Assembly (NCBI RefSeq): GCF_910594005.1 | Contig: NC_057843.1 | Location: forward strand, 29,485,001-29,549,000 | DNA from: Cervus elaphus | Lineage: Eukaryota; Chordata; Mammalia; Artiodactyla; Cervidae | Direction: 5' to 3' | Length of the DNA stretch: 64,000 bases | In this document: positions 21,204 to 33,244 of the stretch, piece after piece | How positions within the stretch are numbered: the stretch's first letter is position 1 | Layout of the letters: each line of letters starts with the position of its first letter | Notes under the pieces: model-generated | Database searches by the model: none | What the model saw: only the letters and a program-made list of their open reading frames with translations | What the model was told of the DNA's origin: nothing | Position numbers and translations under genes: made by a program

Positions 21204-23659
21204 TCCATGGTTTTTCATTCTCTTAAGCACCATAATTCCATAAAAAAATTGAAGACTCCCAGCCTTAAATGGCCGGCTTAAACTTCTTTAAGCTGGTACT
21301 TCTAAACTCATTCTAGAGAAACATTTGTTTTCTTGCCACAGATAACCTGGTATCTCATGGGATACCAGGATTCTTATGAAGCCAGTAAATGTTTTTTTTT
21401 TTTTTAATCTTTTGGTACTTTGATAATCCAAAGAATGGAGCCTAGAACTGAGCTCCAGAGCTTGGAGCTCCATGTCCAGCTTGGTATCAAATATTTTTTT
21501 GGTATCAAAATATCAAATATTTTTGGTATCAAAATATCAAAATATTTTTGAATGACCTTTAGTCCCTCATCTCTACCTCTCAGTGTTTTCATCCAAAAAC
21601 TGGGGATTTGTTCCCCTTTTTCTTCATCCAAAAATTTAGGAAATAGCATGCCTTTCATCCATTCATGAAAGAGATGCTCTATTGTACCCAGAGGCATTTT
21701 AGTTTTTTAAAATTTGGCTTGGGAAAGTGGATATTTATGTGGAATCATAAAGCTAGTTTGATACTTTTCAGGGAAAAGAAAGGTGTGGATTGTAGTTTGG
21801 AGTCTATCTGAAAGAGAAATATCTTGGTTATAAATCCATTTTTTAATCAATAGACCAGAGGAAGGGGAAATGGGACTTTAGTTATTAAAATTCCTAATTA
21901 AGTTCTTAATGGCAGAAACACCTCAGAATGTTCCATGGTTTCATTTGGCACTGAAGCACTCAGACTCTTTTTCAAACATTAGGTCAAGATATTGGGTTGG
22001 ACACCAGGAAAATAAACTTCCTTATGAAGGCTCCAAGGCATAAAAACACAGAGAAAAGGCGTTCCCCGTGGAACTCTGATATAAGGATTTCCTTTAGGAG
22101 CTGAGATTTGTTAAAAAAAAAAATAGGAGTTAGCATACTTTGGTGGTTTATCCATTGAAAAGAGTAAACCAAAGTGAAGTTGTTAAAAAATTATAAAAGA
22201 GGTTTTAAGTATGGGTAAAGTTCCTAGGATACTCCATGTTTTAGCAAACGCCAAAAGTTTGTGAAATCTTTCTGATTTCTGTGCCTCCACAGGGTACCAT
22301 AATTTAATCTAGTTGGTGGCACCAGACGCTGGTTACCACAGCCAGCCATTATGGGCAGGGGTTCCAAACATATGGCCTGTGCATTGCATCCCATCCTCTT
22401 CCCTCCATGAATTATTTTTATATTGGATGCCAACTTAGCAAATGCATGACTCTTCATGCACACTGCCAGCCTGCTACCAGCCAGCCCTCCGTCTTTCCCT
22501 CCCCATTGATACCCTCAACCTCCCAGGCCAGAACCCTGTGCAGAGTACCAGGCAAGGGGGCACGCAAGAAAGCATGGGCTGGTGACACCAGGGGGCTGCC
22601 CTTTCTGTCTGTAACTGAAACCCCATGCCCAACATGCGCCCTGGATCCCCCGGCCATTGTGTTCAGTTTCTCCAGCACAGCTCTCTGCTGGGCTGCTGTT
22701 AGAATTGCACAGTGACCTGCAGATCTAAGGGAAAAAACAGATGTCCCAATAAATTTTTGTCAAAACGTAATTACCTCGGGATTAGAAAACCACATGGGGG
22801 TGGGGAGGGAAAGGAACAGATGTATTACTTTCAAATATGCAATCGCTATTCTGCAGAAGTTTAAATAATCAAGAGGATTAAATGATGGCAGTTGAGAGTG
22901 CTCCCCTGTTTATTTTGGTCCTCTCTTTCTTTACCTTCAGCTCTGGACGGTTTGGAAGGCTCTCCTCCTCGCCTTGCACGAATGGTGCTCCAAGCAGGAG
23001 GGGAGCATGTTGCTCAAAGGATCATCCTGAGTGCTTTTTCATAAATAAATCTCAGCAAATATGACAGGCTGTCTCTCCCTCAGGAACCTGGCCAAGTCTT
23101 TTCTTCCTCTCCAGCCGACAAAATATGATAAACTATGAGTTTTCCCAGTAACCATAAAAGATTCTTATTTTTGTGATTTGAACTGCTGGGTGCAGGTCAA
23201 GGTAGTATATCAAACAGGAATTCTTGGGGGGAAAATCCTTTTTCTGTTTTCTGTTTGCACATTTTTCAAGTCAGAGGGGGTGCTGGGTGCTGACTGAAGA
23301 TTCATTGGGTTATTTGTTAGCTGGTTGTCATAAGGCTCTTAAGGTGAGATGTTCATCTCTTTTAAGTATTTGCTCACAGGCCAAAGAGAAGGAGTAGATT
23401 GGGGGGAAACCCTGAAGTCCCCAAAGATCCAAGGTTCAAGAAGCCATCGTTGTTCCAGGTTGTTAGACTGTGTCACCATTGGTAGAGGTTTGGTGAGATA
23501 TTACTACACTGTTCTCCAGCCTGTCTTCAAAACAGCCCGACCTGGAACAGAGCTGAGGATCCCTTTGTACTCTTGGATTATGGGAATTCAAGCCATATTT
23601 TTAAGGCTTTTACCTTTATAGAAAATGGTTTTTGTTTGGTAACATTATAAGTTAATCTT
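21204..23659. other. Repeat-poor unassigned block with a local AT tandem repeat
   Basis: No gene recognised and no SINE or LINE seen across 2.4 kb. 22.72-22.88 kb is a good candidate for conserved non-coding sequence ('aacgtaattacctcgggatt' holds paired homeodomain-type cores). Open frames near 22.4-22.7 kb on opposite strands overlap and have no recognised domain. Confidence 0.5.
21483..21551. repeat. AT-rich tandem repeat, about 25-bp unit
   Basis: Units beginning 'ggtatcaaa' and ending in a run of T occur about 2.5 times, with the partial copies 'tatcaaatatttt' and 'tatcaaaatattttt'. Internal self-complementarity (aaatattt) allows small foldbacks. Confidence 0.85.
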
Positions 23660-23865
23660 CAGAATAATTGCCAGTTATCAGGAGTCTACTCATTGCCAAG
23701 GTCCATGCTAAGCCCTGTACATCTATGCTCCCTTATGCTCCCAGAGGTAAAGAGGCATTGTCACCCTATGGGGAGATACGGTAATTGAGGCAAAAAATAG
23801 TCAAATAACCCTTTCTCATATTCACAAAGGTAGCAAGTGAGAAAACTCAAGTTTGAATCCATGTG
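23660..23865 (-). repeat. MIR relic, antisense
   Basis: 'gtctactcattgccaaggtccatgctaagccctgtacat', 'ggtaaagaggcattgtcacc' and 'ggtagcaagtgagaaaactcaagtttgaatcc' match an antisense MIR in order. Confidence 0.6.
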
Positions 23866-23924
23866 TTAATGTATACAAAGACTTCATCTATCTGTTATCT
23901 TCTTATTCCTTGAGACGTAAGGAA

Positions 23925-23960
23925 TGTGTGTGTGTATGTGTATATATATATCATACACAT
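23925..23960. repeat. TG/TA-rich microsatellite
   Basis: A (TG)n tract passes into TATATA. It is short and interrupted. Confidence 0.85.
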
Positions 23961-24639
23961 ACAACAACTGAATATGCTCTGAAAATGGAAATAATAGATT
24001 GAAAGAGCAACTTGTGCTATACTCTCCTGGCCATGATATATACACTTTCTGCATAGAGAAGTCATTTATAATAGGCCTATTTTGCATCCATTTGCAGATA
24101 GTGAAATTATGTGTAAGCTAGGTTTATGTGATCTCACCATTTTAGCCCATTACAGGTAGTCTGGAGCCAACCACACATATTTAGACAAGAAAGAGTTAAA
24201 AAGGAAATCCTGCTGGAGGCAGTAAGCAGAGGAGAGTTGAGTCCAGCTGCTTCCGGGGGATATCTGATAGAGGGAGGCAGTCAGGAAACAACCGCAGGGA
24301 AAAGAATTCTCAGGAATGGGGGTGTCTTCCTGGTAGCCATCAGCTGGAAGTTATCTTTTCCCACCTAAATCCATAGAGGCTTGTAAAACTCCAAAGTCCA
24401 CAGCAGCATGAGGAAAGAGATCTTTTTGCAGAGAGAAAAAGAGAATGCCTTTACCCTGGAAGAAGTGATACCTTTGGAGGATCCAGAGCCATGTGGATTG
24501 GTAAGCTAGCAAATAGAGGAAGCCACAGAAGTTGTCATTGGAGAGGCTGAGAAATTTGAAATTGGTTAAAAGCCCTTATTTTAAGAAAGGATGAATCTAG
24601 TATGAGACACTGACACGGACAAAGGCACTCGAGGGCAAA

Positions 24640-25065
24640 GCCCATCTAATAAGATGGAAAAGAGGAGAGAGGCTCAGACAGTGCTGGGACAAACACTGTC
24701 CTTGACCAAACTTGAGTCAGGTTCCTCTGAGTCTTCTTTTGACTTGACCTTGGGCTCTGTCCTTGATCTGCTTAGTCCAATTTTATTTTGCAAGACTCCT
24801 GCTGAGCCAGTTGTTCAAAAACCTCCCACACTTGGTATCTGATCACGCTGAACTGCCTTCAGCAAGTATCCTTCTGAGTTGGTCTTACAATAACCCCCTT
24901 AGCCTCTTAATAATCTGTCATCCATTGACCCCACCCTGATCCTTGGCTATAAATCTCCATTTGTCCTTGTTGTACATTAAGCTCCATCTCTCTCCTCTAC
25001 TGCAAAACCCCTATTGAAGTAGCATGTTTTGAATAGTCTTCGTTACTATTAGGGTCTGAATAATA
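24640..25065 (+). repeat. Probable solo LTR of an ERVL-class element
   Basis: 3' half reads like a mammalian ERVL LTR: 'ctgaactgccttcagcaagtatcc', 'ttggctataaatctcc' (TATA-like, about 24943), 'ccatctctctcctctactgc', and a terminal AATAAA-like signal near 25061. No internal coding sequence is attached. The left boundary and the family are uncertain. Confidence 0.45.
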
Positions 25066-26565
25066 AATTTATTATTTATTAATATACAAATTTATTAATT
25101 ACAATTATTATATTTGGAATTGTAAAGTAGGCAGGAAAATGGAAATGGAAACATTAACAGAACTCAACACATGTAAAAACTGCCTCCATCCAAACGCTAT
25201 TTGAAGATAGAATGCTTCATGTTGATGTCTGAATTGGTCAGTCTCTTACAGCATCCAGCAGTAAAATGTGAGATACAATATAACCTGATTACAAGGTTAA
25301 ATTTAAAACTTTGTAAATGGTGTGAGATGGCATAAAAGTGCTGTTGGAAAATCACTTTAACCACAGCATTTGCGTATCTCGTAGTTTTAAATCAGTTAAC
25401 ATTTGAAGAATAGAAAATCACCAAGGAAGGTCATATGACAGGTATGTTGGAAGACAATGACTTACATGTCAAAAGGTTAAGGAAGCCCTGAGAAATGACT
25501 CTCTTTATGATCATTTCATTAAAGTCACATGTGAAGGGAAGGAGATATTATAATGAGCAGTGATACAATTGTGTCAAAAAATGATGGCCTTAAATTCAAA
25601 CACTTGATCCTTTTCTTTGTTTTAAAAATTAACAGATTATAATCTAAACTGAGACAAACTTGCCTTCATAGTTTTAAATTTCAGTCAAGTCCTTGTTTTA
25701 AATGTATTCACTTTAAGTGAATTTTCTGCTGTAAATTAACCTTACATAATGAGACTTTCATTTATATTAGTTAACCAGATATGGTTCATACTTAAGCATC
25801 AACCCTTATCAATTAATCCTTTCTATTGCTTTTATGAAATAATAAGTTAAAATAATTCCATCATGTGTTGTTAAGAAGCACCTGAACAAGAAATTAAATT
25901 GACTGCTTATAGAAGAAGGCTTGAGGTATTTTCAGGGAATTCAGAGAAAAAAGATATGGAGATTGAGACAAAGCAGAGATGAAGATATAAAGATATCTTA
26001 AATGATTCAGCAAAAGGACTCTCTCTGTTTCTAAAGTTGAGAAATGGAAAAGGAAAAGTATTTATAAATATAATAAAAGAAAATTTCCTCAAAAGGGCAT
26101 AATGTTCATCAAGAGAAATTTGATGTTATATGTAACAGGTACTTTAAAAACAATGGATAGATGTCTATCAAATTCAAAGGGAAAGAATCTTAACAAACTA
26201 GACACTGTTCTTCAGATATAAAGATTAATCCAAACATCCTGAAATAGGAACAAACGCAACAGACATGGCACCCATAAGTCTTCCCTGAAAAAAGTAACTG
26301 ATGAAAAATTACTCCAAACAAGTTCAGTCAAAATAAAGAATTTAGGAATAGACAGACTGTAGTAAAAACTGGTGATAAACACTGCATTCATTTAAATATG
26401 AAACTAAGATGAGACAACCAAGAGAACAGCAGTTGCAAAAAGGAATAAGAAAGTCATAAACAGTAACCTAGAAAAAGAACAGAAACAACAGAAATTGGAC
26501 ACTAGAAGTATGGGAAATGAGAGGAAGTAAAAAAATGATAAAAATCACTTCAGGTTTTAAAGCAG
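25066..26565. other. Unassigned AT-rich DNA, possibly decayed L1
   Basis: The segment 26.0-26.56 kb is A-rich on the plus strand with long runs lacking T, resembling the base bias of the L1 sense strand, but I cannot match it to a region of L1. No gene recognised. Confidence 0.45.
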
Positions 26566-26570
26566 TAAAA

Positions 26571-26606
26571 GTGAAGTCACTCAGTCGTGTCCGACTCTTT
26601 GCAACC
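26571..26606 (-). mobile_element. Bov-A terminal fragment, antisense
   Basis: Only the last ~36 bases of Bov-A are present in reverse. It is complementary to the end of the Bov-tA just downstream (26799-26833), making an inverted pair with a ~190-base loop. Confidence 0.85.
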
Positions 26607-26624
26607 GCAGAGGTAACTGATATG

Positions 26625-26838
26625 CCTAAAGGTGACCCCAGTGGTAAAGAACCTGCCAGCCAATGCAGGATACATAAGAAATGCTGGTTTAGTCCCTGGA
26701 TTGAGAAAATCCTCTGGAGGAGGGCATGGCAACCCACTCCAGTATTCTTGGCCAGAGAGTCCCATGGACAGAGGAGACTGGCGGGCTATAGTCCACGGGG
26801 TTGCCAAGAGTCGGACACAACTGAAGTGACTTAGCAAA
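26625..26838 (+). mobile_element. Bov-tA SINE
   Basis: tRNA-like head (diverged: 'gtgaccccagtggtaaag') followed by an intact Bov-A part ending 'gaagtgacttagcaaacac'. Confidence 0.9.
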
Positions 26839-27246
26839 CACATGCAGGCAAAATGTGGATACATTGCTGTATAAAAAGGTCCCAACTTCCTAATGGTTTC
26901 AATGATCTCTCCTGTTTATCTTAGAGGACTCTTAGCAATTAATATCTTTCATGGAAGAAATATTTAATCTGATAGTCTGCAGTTCCTTTGATTTTTATTT
27001 TGCTCTGTGTATTTGGAATAATGTTAGCAGATGGTCCAATCACACTCCTATTGAGAACCACTATTTTGTGTATGAGGACATTTAAGAATACTCCAGGCCC
27101 CTGTCTGCTGAGAGGAACATTCAGGTCAGAGATTAATCCAACTCCAGTTCACATTGGTCAACTACCTCAAACAAACATTTAGTTACAGAAGAATCAGCAA
27201 ATGCTCAACTACATCCTGCCTGCTGATTTCTGGACAATTCTTTTTT
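26839..27246. other. Unassigned DNA
   Basis: No gene or named repeat seen between two Bov-tA elements. Confidence 0.55.
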
Positions 27247-27462
27247 GTGCTGTGCTGTGATTAGTTGCTCAGTCATGTCCAACTCTTTGCAACCCCATGG
27301 ACCGTAGCCTGCCAGGCTCCTCTGTCCATGGGGATACTCCAGGCAAGAATACTGGAGTGGGTTGCCATTCTCTTCTCTGGGGGATCTTCCCAACCCAGGG
27401 ATCAAACCCAGGTCTCCTGCACTGCAGGTGGTTCTTTACCATCTGAGCCAATAGGGAGGCCC
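27247..27462 (-). mobile_element. Bov-tA SINE, antisense
   Basis: Complete reverse-complement Bov-tA. Its tail, seen at the left, is a short (gtgct)n-type run before 'agttgctcagtcatgtcc', and the tRNA head ends at 'gccaatagggaggccc'. Confidence 0.93.
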
Positions 27463-29096
27463 TTAACCAACAACTAATGAAGTTCAGTATAATCCTAGGA
27501 TACAAAGAGGAATTTAATCTATAAATTGTGCTGCTGATCCTCTTTACATAAGTCACAGAGCACATTCCACCAACTATCTGTGAGACCTCTGAAAATACCT
27601 TAATGCCTTTTCCCAAAACAATGTTTACGTTACATTTTTCTTAGAGGTAACAAAGCTGAGTGCAAAAGGGCACATATTTGCATAAATACATTACTCTAGG
27701 ATGCAAGGGAAGTTTTAAGATTTCAGATTTGGACAATGAAGACAATGCTCTTTCTGTTAAAAAAAAAAAAAATTGCTGAGTCTGTGCTTCCCTTTCTGAG
27801 ATCTTTTCAGCAGAACATAGCATGCTTCCGTGCCCCATCCCTCCACTCTACCTGAAGCATACATTCCTGGTTGATTTAATTTGCTTGAGTCTGATTTTGG
27901 GTGTTCTCATAAATTTGTACTATGTAAAAAAAAAAGAAAAGACATGCTTTCCCAGTAAACTCTCCCTCCAGAGGCCCTTTATTCAAAGGGGCTTTGGGAG
28001 TTTCTTTCCCTAGATTAGAGATCCTGATACCATGTTTTCCAAAACTATACTCTTTGGGTCCTAATTAACTTAGTTTGAGTAAAAACTCTTTTGATTATCA
28101 GAAAAAGCAGCAAGAGTAAATGAGAGTGGCATTGCTAGGTCCTAAAATGACTGCATGTGGGCATGAGATCTAGGTGGCCTTTGAAGACTGTACAACTTGT
28201 CACCACTTCTTCCTAACAGATAAAGACAAGTTGGTGCTTTATTCATTCGGAAGATGCGTCATAGACTTGACCTGCCTTAAGCTTTTGCTGGTGTGTGGCC
28301 TCGGGAGACAGACTGAGGAAGGGAAAGTCTCCATAGTATTCAGGATACAAATGACAGTGCCACCTATTTCAGAGGACATCCTAAAGGAAATAAAATTTAT
28401 CAGACACAACTTCCCTTGGCCAGTGCTTACAAATGTTTCTGGTGGCACATTTCCCACTCAGGTATGATTCATTTTGAAATTTTAAGGGCTGGATTGATGG
28501 CATGAAATAGGTACCATGCTGTAAGGGCTGTCTGTACTCTATCTTGGTTCTTGATATTAGCACCTTGGTTATTGTAACAGTCCAGCCATCTAGATAGTCT
28601 TTTAAGTTTGCACTTTAGGAAGCCAATAAAAGGATACATTTAGAGAAGATAGAATCTGTGCTCTGCAATGTCCCTCAGGTAAAAGTTGTTGAACATGTTC
28701 TAGTACCACCCAATGAATAAGATATACAGCTGATTCTACAGATCATTTCTGGTGCTTTCTCTAGTTTGAATGATTACCCTTAACATCTGTGTGTCTCTTC
28801 CATATTTGTCTGTGTTGGAATGTTCTGACCCTTATTAAAAAGTTGTAATTTTTATTTCTGTATTTGCTCAAGGCTTACATTTTAGGTATACATTTTATGT
28901 ATAGTCATTTTCAATAATTTTCTACAGAAAGTGAGCCTCTTTGGCAGAGACTTAGTGATATGCAGTAGTACATGGGGAAAGTGTACTTCCCTGCTCACCC
29001 CCGTGTATTTGCATGGGGCAGTGTGATAAATCCTGGCCAGTTAGGAGTGAGTGGAAAACCCACGTGTCAATGAAATGCCAAGGACCAAGGACTGTG
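27463..29096. other. Unassigned DNA, no gene recognised
   Basis: An open frame at 28174-28467 (97 codons, plus) has no domain and is overlapped by a frame on the other strand. Homopolymer A runs near 27758 and 27925 have no retrocopy signature beside them. Confidence 0.5.
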
Positions 29097-29290
29097 TGCT
29101 CAGTTGTGTTCAAGTCTTCGCGACCCCATGGACTGTAGCCCGGCAGGGTCCTCTGTCCATGGAATTTTCCAGGTAAGAATCGTGAAGTGGGTTGCCATTT
29201 CCTTCTTCAGGGGATCTTCCCGCCCCAGGAAACCCATGTCTCTCATGTCTCCTGCATTAGCAGGCAGATTGTTTTACTACTGTACCACCT
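29097..29290 (-). mobile_element. Bov-tA SINE, antisense
   Basis: Reverse-complement Bov-tA from 'gtgctcagttgtgttcaag' to the degraded head 'tttactactgtaccaccta'. More diverged than its neighbours at 27.2 and 33.4 kb. Confidence 0.88.
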
Positions 29291-30224
29291 AGATTGTGTC
29301 TGTACATCTGTTAGCTTGCTCTTTTGTTACAGCAACCATGGGGGCATGTGTTGATTGGGGAAGCCAAAAGATTGAAGTGGAGTGGGATCCTGAGCTAGCA
29401 AATGGAGCTTGGCTGACCAGGAGAGACCTTCAGATCTGTAGAAAACTGCAAAAATAAGAAATAAACCTTTGACTCAAGACATTGAAATTTTTGTGGGCTG
29501 TTTGTTACCACAGAACAACCTTGCTTGTCCTGACTGATACAGCTTCTCTCTAACACACTCTGCAAAATGGAGACCATTTTCCTTGTTCACTAAAATTATG
29601 TTTCTGATCTAAGAGTTCTTTGTCTGGGCTCTATTTAGGGATACTGTTTTCTTTCAGTCATATTTGCTTTCAATTCAGATACATGGGTGTGGGGCAGATT
29701 AATAAGACACTTGTTCAAAATGAGGCAATTCTGTTTTAGAAATCCTGCTGCAAACACACATTTTCATTCAGTTAATCTCCATGGTACTTCCTGTGTAATC
29801 CCATTCAACATTCCTCAGAGGTACATGTACTTGCGTATTATTATTAAACCCCCTTGTGCTTGATGTCACATAAGCTTTAAAGATTTGGTTTCTTTGAGGT
29901 AATAGGATCATTCTAGATTAATACCAATTTATGAACTATTAGTTTCCTGCACTTTTAAAAAGACTGGTATTCAGATATTCATAGATCTCTTCTTGGGCAT
30001 TCTGAATGCTTAAAAATGTGTACATGTGTATCACTTGTTCTATCAAATGGTTGTGGCACTTGCCTTATGCTGTCTCTCTGCTATGTTATGTTCAGAAATG
30101 AAGAGTCTAACTATTAACATTACTAAGGAAATGTTTCTGAGCACCGTTGTTTTAAAGCAGGTACTTTGTGATTACACTTGAGAGACTACCGTTAACAACA
30201 ATACGACAAATCCATAACAATTCA
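29291..30224. other. Unassigned DNA, possible ancient repeat at its left
   Basis: 29.30-29.55 kb ends with 'gggctgtttgttaccacagaacaacc' and 'gtcctgactgatac', a terminus seen on widespread mammalian repeats that I cannot name with confidence. The remainder shows no gene. Confidence 0.4.
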
Positions 30225-30365
30225 CTTGTTGCCCAATAGCTCTTCCACATGCACTATTTTGACTGAGTGCAAGCTAAAACTATCTAGATTATTACTTTCA
30301 GCATTTAATAGGTAAGGAAATTGAAGCTTGGAGTTCAGAATCACTTTCCTTTTGGCAAACTAGAT
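30225..30365 (-). repeat. MIR relic, antisense
   Basis: 'tttaataggtaaggaaattgaagcttgg' after 'gattattactttcag' fits an antisense MIR. Highly diverged. Confidence 0.45.
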
Positions 30366-30811
30366 TGTAAAATATGCCTTTAGATTGAGCTGTCCCTATA
30401 TTTGCTTTTTGAATTAATACTTTAATAAGTTATTTCTTTGGATGTAAGAAAGAAGTTGAGAATAGAATTTTTCAGATTGAATGTGCGGTTTAGAACTTCT
30501 CTCTCGGGATCCGTTGGTAATTAGTAACTGAATGGAAACAAGCAGCCCTGCAGGTTGAGATCTTTGCCTCCTCTTTTCTCTCCTCCATGGTCCTCAGCCC
30601 TCACGTGTGTTCCTCCTGCCAGAGTGGAGAACCCACCATTGTTTTTCATGTACTGCACATTGTGCCTCTGTGCTGTGGGGACTTATATTAACTGTTGGAC
30701 TCCAGTCCTTCTGGGAGGGAGGAATATGGGATGACCACTTGTAAAGTGGCCATTCTAAAAGAGCCATCTCAAATTCCCCAAATAAACATTGAAACAAGAT
30801 ATCGTATTAGT
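30366..30811. other. Unassigned DNA
   Basis: No gene or named repeat recognised. Confidence 0.5.
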
Positions 30812-30979
30812 ATTCTAGAAGAGTCAATTGCACAGCACCACCGACTCAATGGACATGAGTTTGAGCAGGCTCCGGGAGATGGTGAAGGACAGGGAAGCCT
30901 GGTGTGCTGCTGTCCATGGGGTCACAAAGAGTTGGACACACGACTAAGTGACTAAACAACAGCAACAATTCTAGAAGAG
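30812..30979 (+). mobile_element. 5'-truncated BovB 3' end with 12-bp target-site duplication
   Basis: attctagaagag occurs perfectly at 30812-30823 and 30968-30979. The 144-bp insert carries the BovB 3' terminus ('ccgactcaatggacatgag', 'gaaggacagggaagcctgg', 'gttggacacacgactaag') and ends in an acaacagcaac tail. Short truncation with a duplication is typical of target-primed reverse transcription. Confidence 0.93.
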
Positions 30980-31399
30980 AGAAGGAAAAATCATTTAATC
31001 TGAAATATTAAGAATGGTATGGTGGTTTAGGTGATATTTTTGAAACAATTTCAGTAAGTGGCAGGTCTATGTCACATGTACTTGATACTCTTTCTTTGAT
31101 TAGAGACATTTACTACAAGTGAAAATTTAGAGGTTATCTCATATTTAAGAAGAAACAAATTACAGTATAATTCAACAGTCTATTTCTGGGTATGTACTCA
31201 TCAAAGACCTTAGATCTTTTCCAGTTATCCTACTAATGTGCCTCCCACACTTTCTGTTATTCAGGCGTCTATATAATACAGGCTTTGAGAAAGAAGTATT
31301 AATATTATGTGCTGGTTGTAGAGGGATAAAAAGAGATATTTATCTCAAAGCTGTCTGGCTACTTTCTAATTACTCTTATCTATGGGAACCAAATCACTG
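30980..31399. other. Unassigned DNA
   Basis: No gene or named repeat recognised. Confidence 0.5.
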
Positions 31400-31562
31400 G
31401 ACTGTTATTGAGTTAGACGGGAGATCTAGGTTCTAAACTCATCTCTGTTCCTACCTGACTGGATGACTTGCACCCACAGTCTTTCCAGGCCTCAGTTTCC
31501 TCCTCTGTAAAAGGAGAAGTTTCCACTAGATTATCTCTAAGGTCTCTCTAGCACCAATATTT
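31400..31562 (+). repeat. MIR-like relic
   Basis: 'gacgggagatctaggttctaaactc', 'ccaggcctcagtttcctcctctgtaaaa' and 'actagattatctctaaggtctctctagcacc' follow the order of a sense MIR-family SINE. Confidence 0.65.
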
Positions 31563-32615
31563 TTTATCCTTCAACACTCAGAGAATCTAATGGCAACATC
31601 TGGAATTGATTCATGAAGGAAAGCGTAATCATACCATTTGCCCCCACTCCTTTTAGCCTCAAACTACTATAACTTTTCATAGTCACAGAATATCCCTTCT
31701 CAGATGATACCATAAATTCAGAAGATTACACTGGGCTTCTCTATAACTTTTCTCTAATGGGCTAAAGGAAATTGCTCCAATTGAATTGGCATGCTTGCAA
31801 ACAACCAATCTGTGAAATCAGTGGACTTCACATAGTCTAATTTCTTTTAAAAATATAGTTTAAAGGGCCCAGAGCCTACTTTCCCCACTGGCATAATTTC
31901 ACATGTTTATGTGGCAAAGGAAAATTACTTCTTCCTGAAGTCGAGATGGAGAGTAACTTAAATGTCATGAAGTGAATGTCTTCTAGGTGAATTGTTTAAA
32001 AGTTTATCCTGTAACGTAACAAAGGGTACATTTTGGCCAAACTTGTGGCAGTTCTCAAAGATAAAGTTTTGATAATTTTTAGAAAATGTATTTTTAAATT
32101 TTAAAATAAGTGTATGTTTACTGAAAGTTGCTGAGAATTGTTCAGGGAGACACAAACTTGTCACATGAGTTTTCCACAGATTGTCTGGTATGTTTATAAT
32201 GAACCTAACAAAAGAGAAGGCATACATACACATAAAAATAGGGAGCATAAAAATGTAACAGTGATATGCATTTGATTGTGTTAAATGAAAAATACAAGTG
32301 ATAGTATCAAAACACTACATCCAATGACTGAAAACTAATGATCAAACATTAAGAACAAATGCTTGATTAAATACTATTTGAGTAACTCACCATTGGTAAA
32401 CAGTTTTCCTTGCTTGGATAACAAATGAACTCCTTTAAAACTTAGTTTGGCTACAGACCTGTTTTCATTTTTTATTTTTGTGAAGAAATTTTGCCACAGA
32501 AGATATTCCATTTTAATTAAAAAATTTTCTGACCACTGCTTTTCTGTGACGAATGCTTGTCTAATAATATCAACATGCATTGTATTCTTTCAGCACAGTG
32601 CATGTCCTTGCATAA
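31563..32615. other. Unassigned AT-rich DNA
   Basis: No gene or confidently named repeat. The open frame at 31958-32248 (96 codons, minus) shows no family resemblance. Confidence 0.5.
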
Positions 32616-32918
32616 TAAAACCATGCTTTTCGAAAATTATTTTTATTGAAGTATAGTTAATTTACAATGTGTTAGTTTCTGCTGTATATCAGAGTGACGC
32701 AGTTATGTATTCTTTTTAATATTCTTTTTCATTATGTTTTACCCCAGGCTATTGAATATAGGTCTCTGTGCTATACAGTAGGACTTCGTTGTTTATCCAT
32801 TCTGTATATAATATGTTGCATCTGTTAACCCCAAACTTCCACTCCATCCTTCCCCTGCACCACCCCCTCCCTTGCAACCACAGATTTGTTTTCCATGCCT
32901 GTTGGTCTAAAATCATGC
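32616..32918 (-). mobile_element. 5'-truncated L1 3' end, antisense, with imperfect target-site duplication
   Basis: Near-matching 11-mers taaaaccatgc (32616-32626) and taaaatcatgc (32908-32918) flank a 281-bp insert. The insert is the reverse complement of the L1 3' UTR: 'ttttattgaagtatagttaattta', 'gtgctatacagtaggacttcg', then 'ccctcccttgcaaccac'. Confidence 0.88.
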
Positions 32919-33244
32919 ATTGATATCTAATTTGATAGCAAAATTTTACTGTACCTTAAGAATATAGCAAATTTCACTTCTCTTGTCTTGATTTGTCATA
33001 ATGAGTATACACAGGTAATAAAGAATTTTTAAATATCAAAAAGGAATAAATGATTGGAAATTAATAAAATCAATAAGGAATAATTTGAGTAATTGGGAAT
33101 TAAAAAGTGTCAGAAGGAAAATGTGTAAAACAGAGTTGTGTCCCTGAGAATTTAAAATACATCCTGAGTCTATTATGAAGAGATGGAGGGAAAAGCCATC
33201 ATTTAAAAGTTATGAGAATAATTGGGAACTGTTACTTTAAAATT
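32919..33244. other. Unassigned AT-rich DNA
   Basis: A-rich, no gene recognised. Confidence 0.5.
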
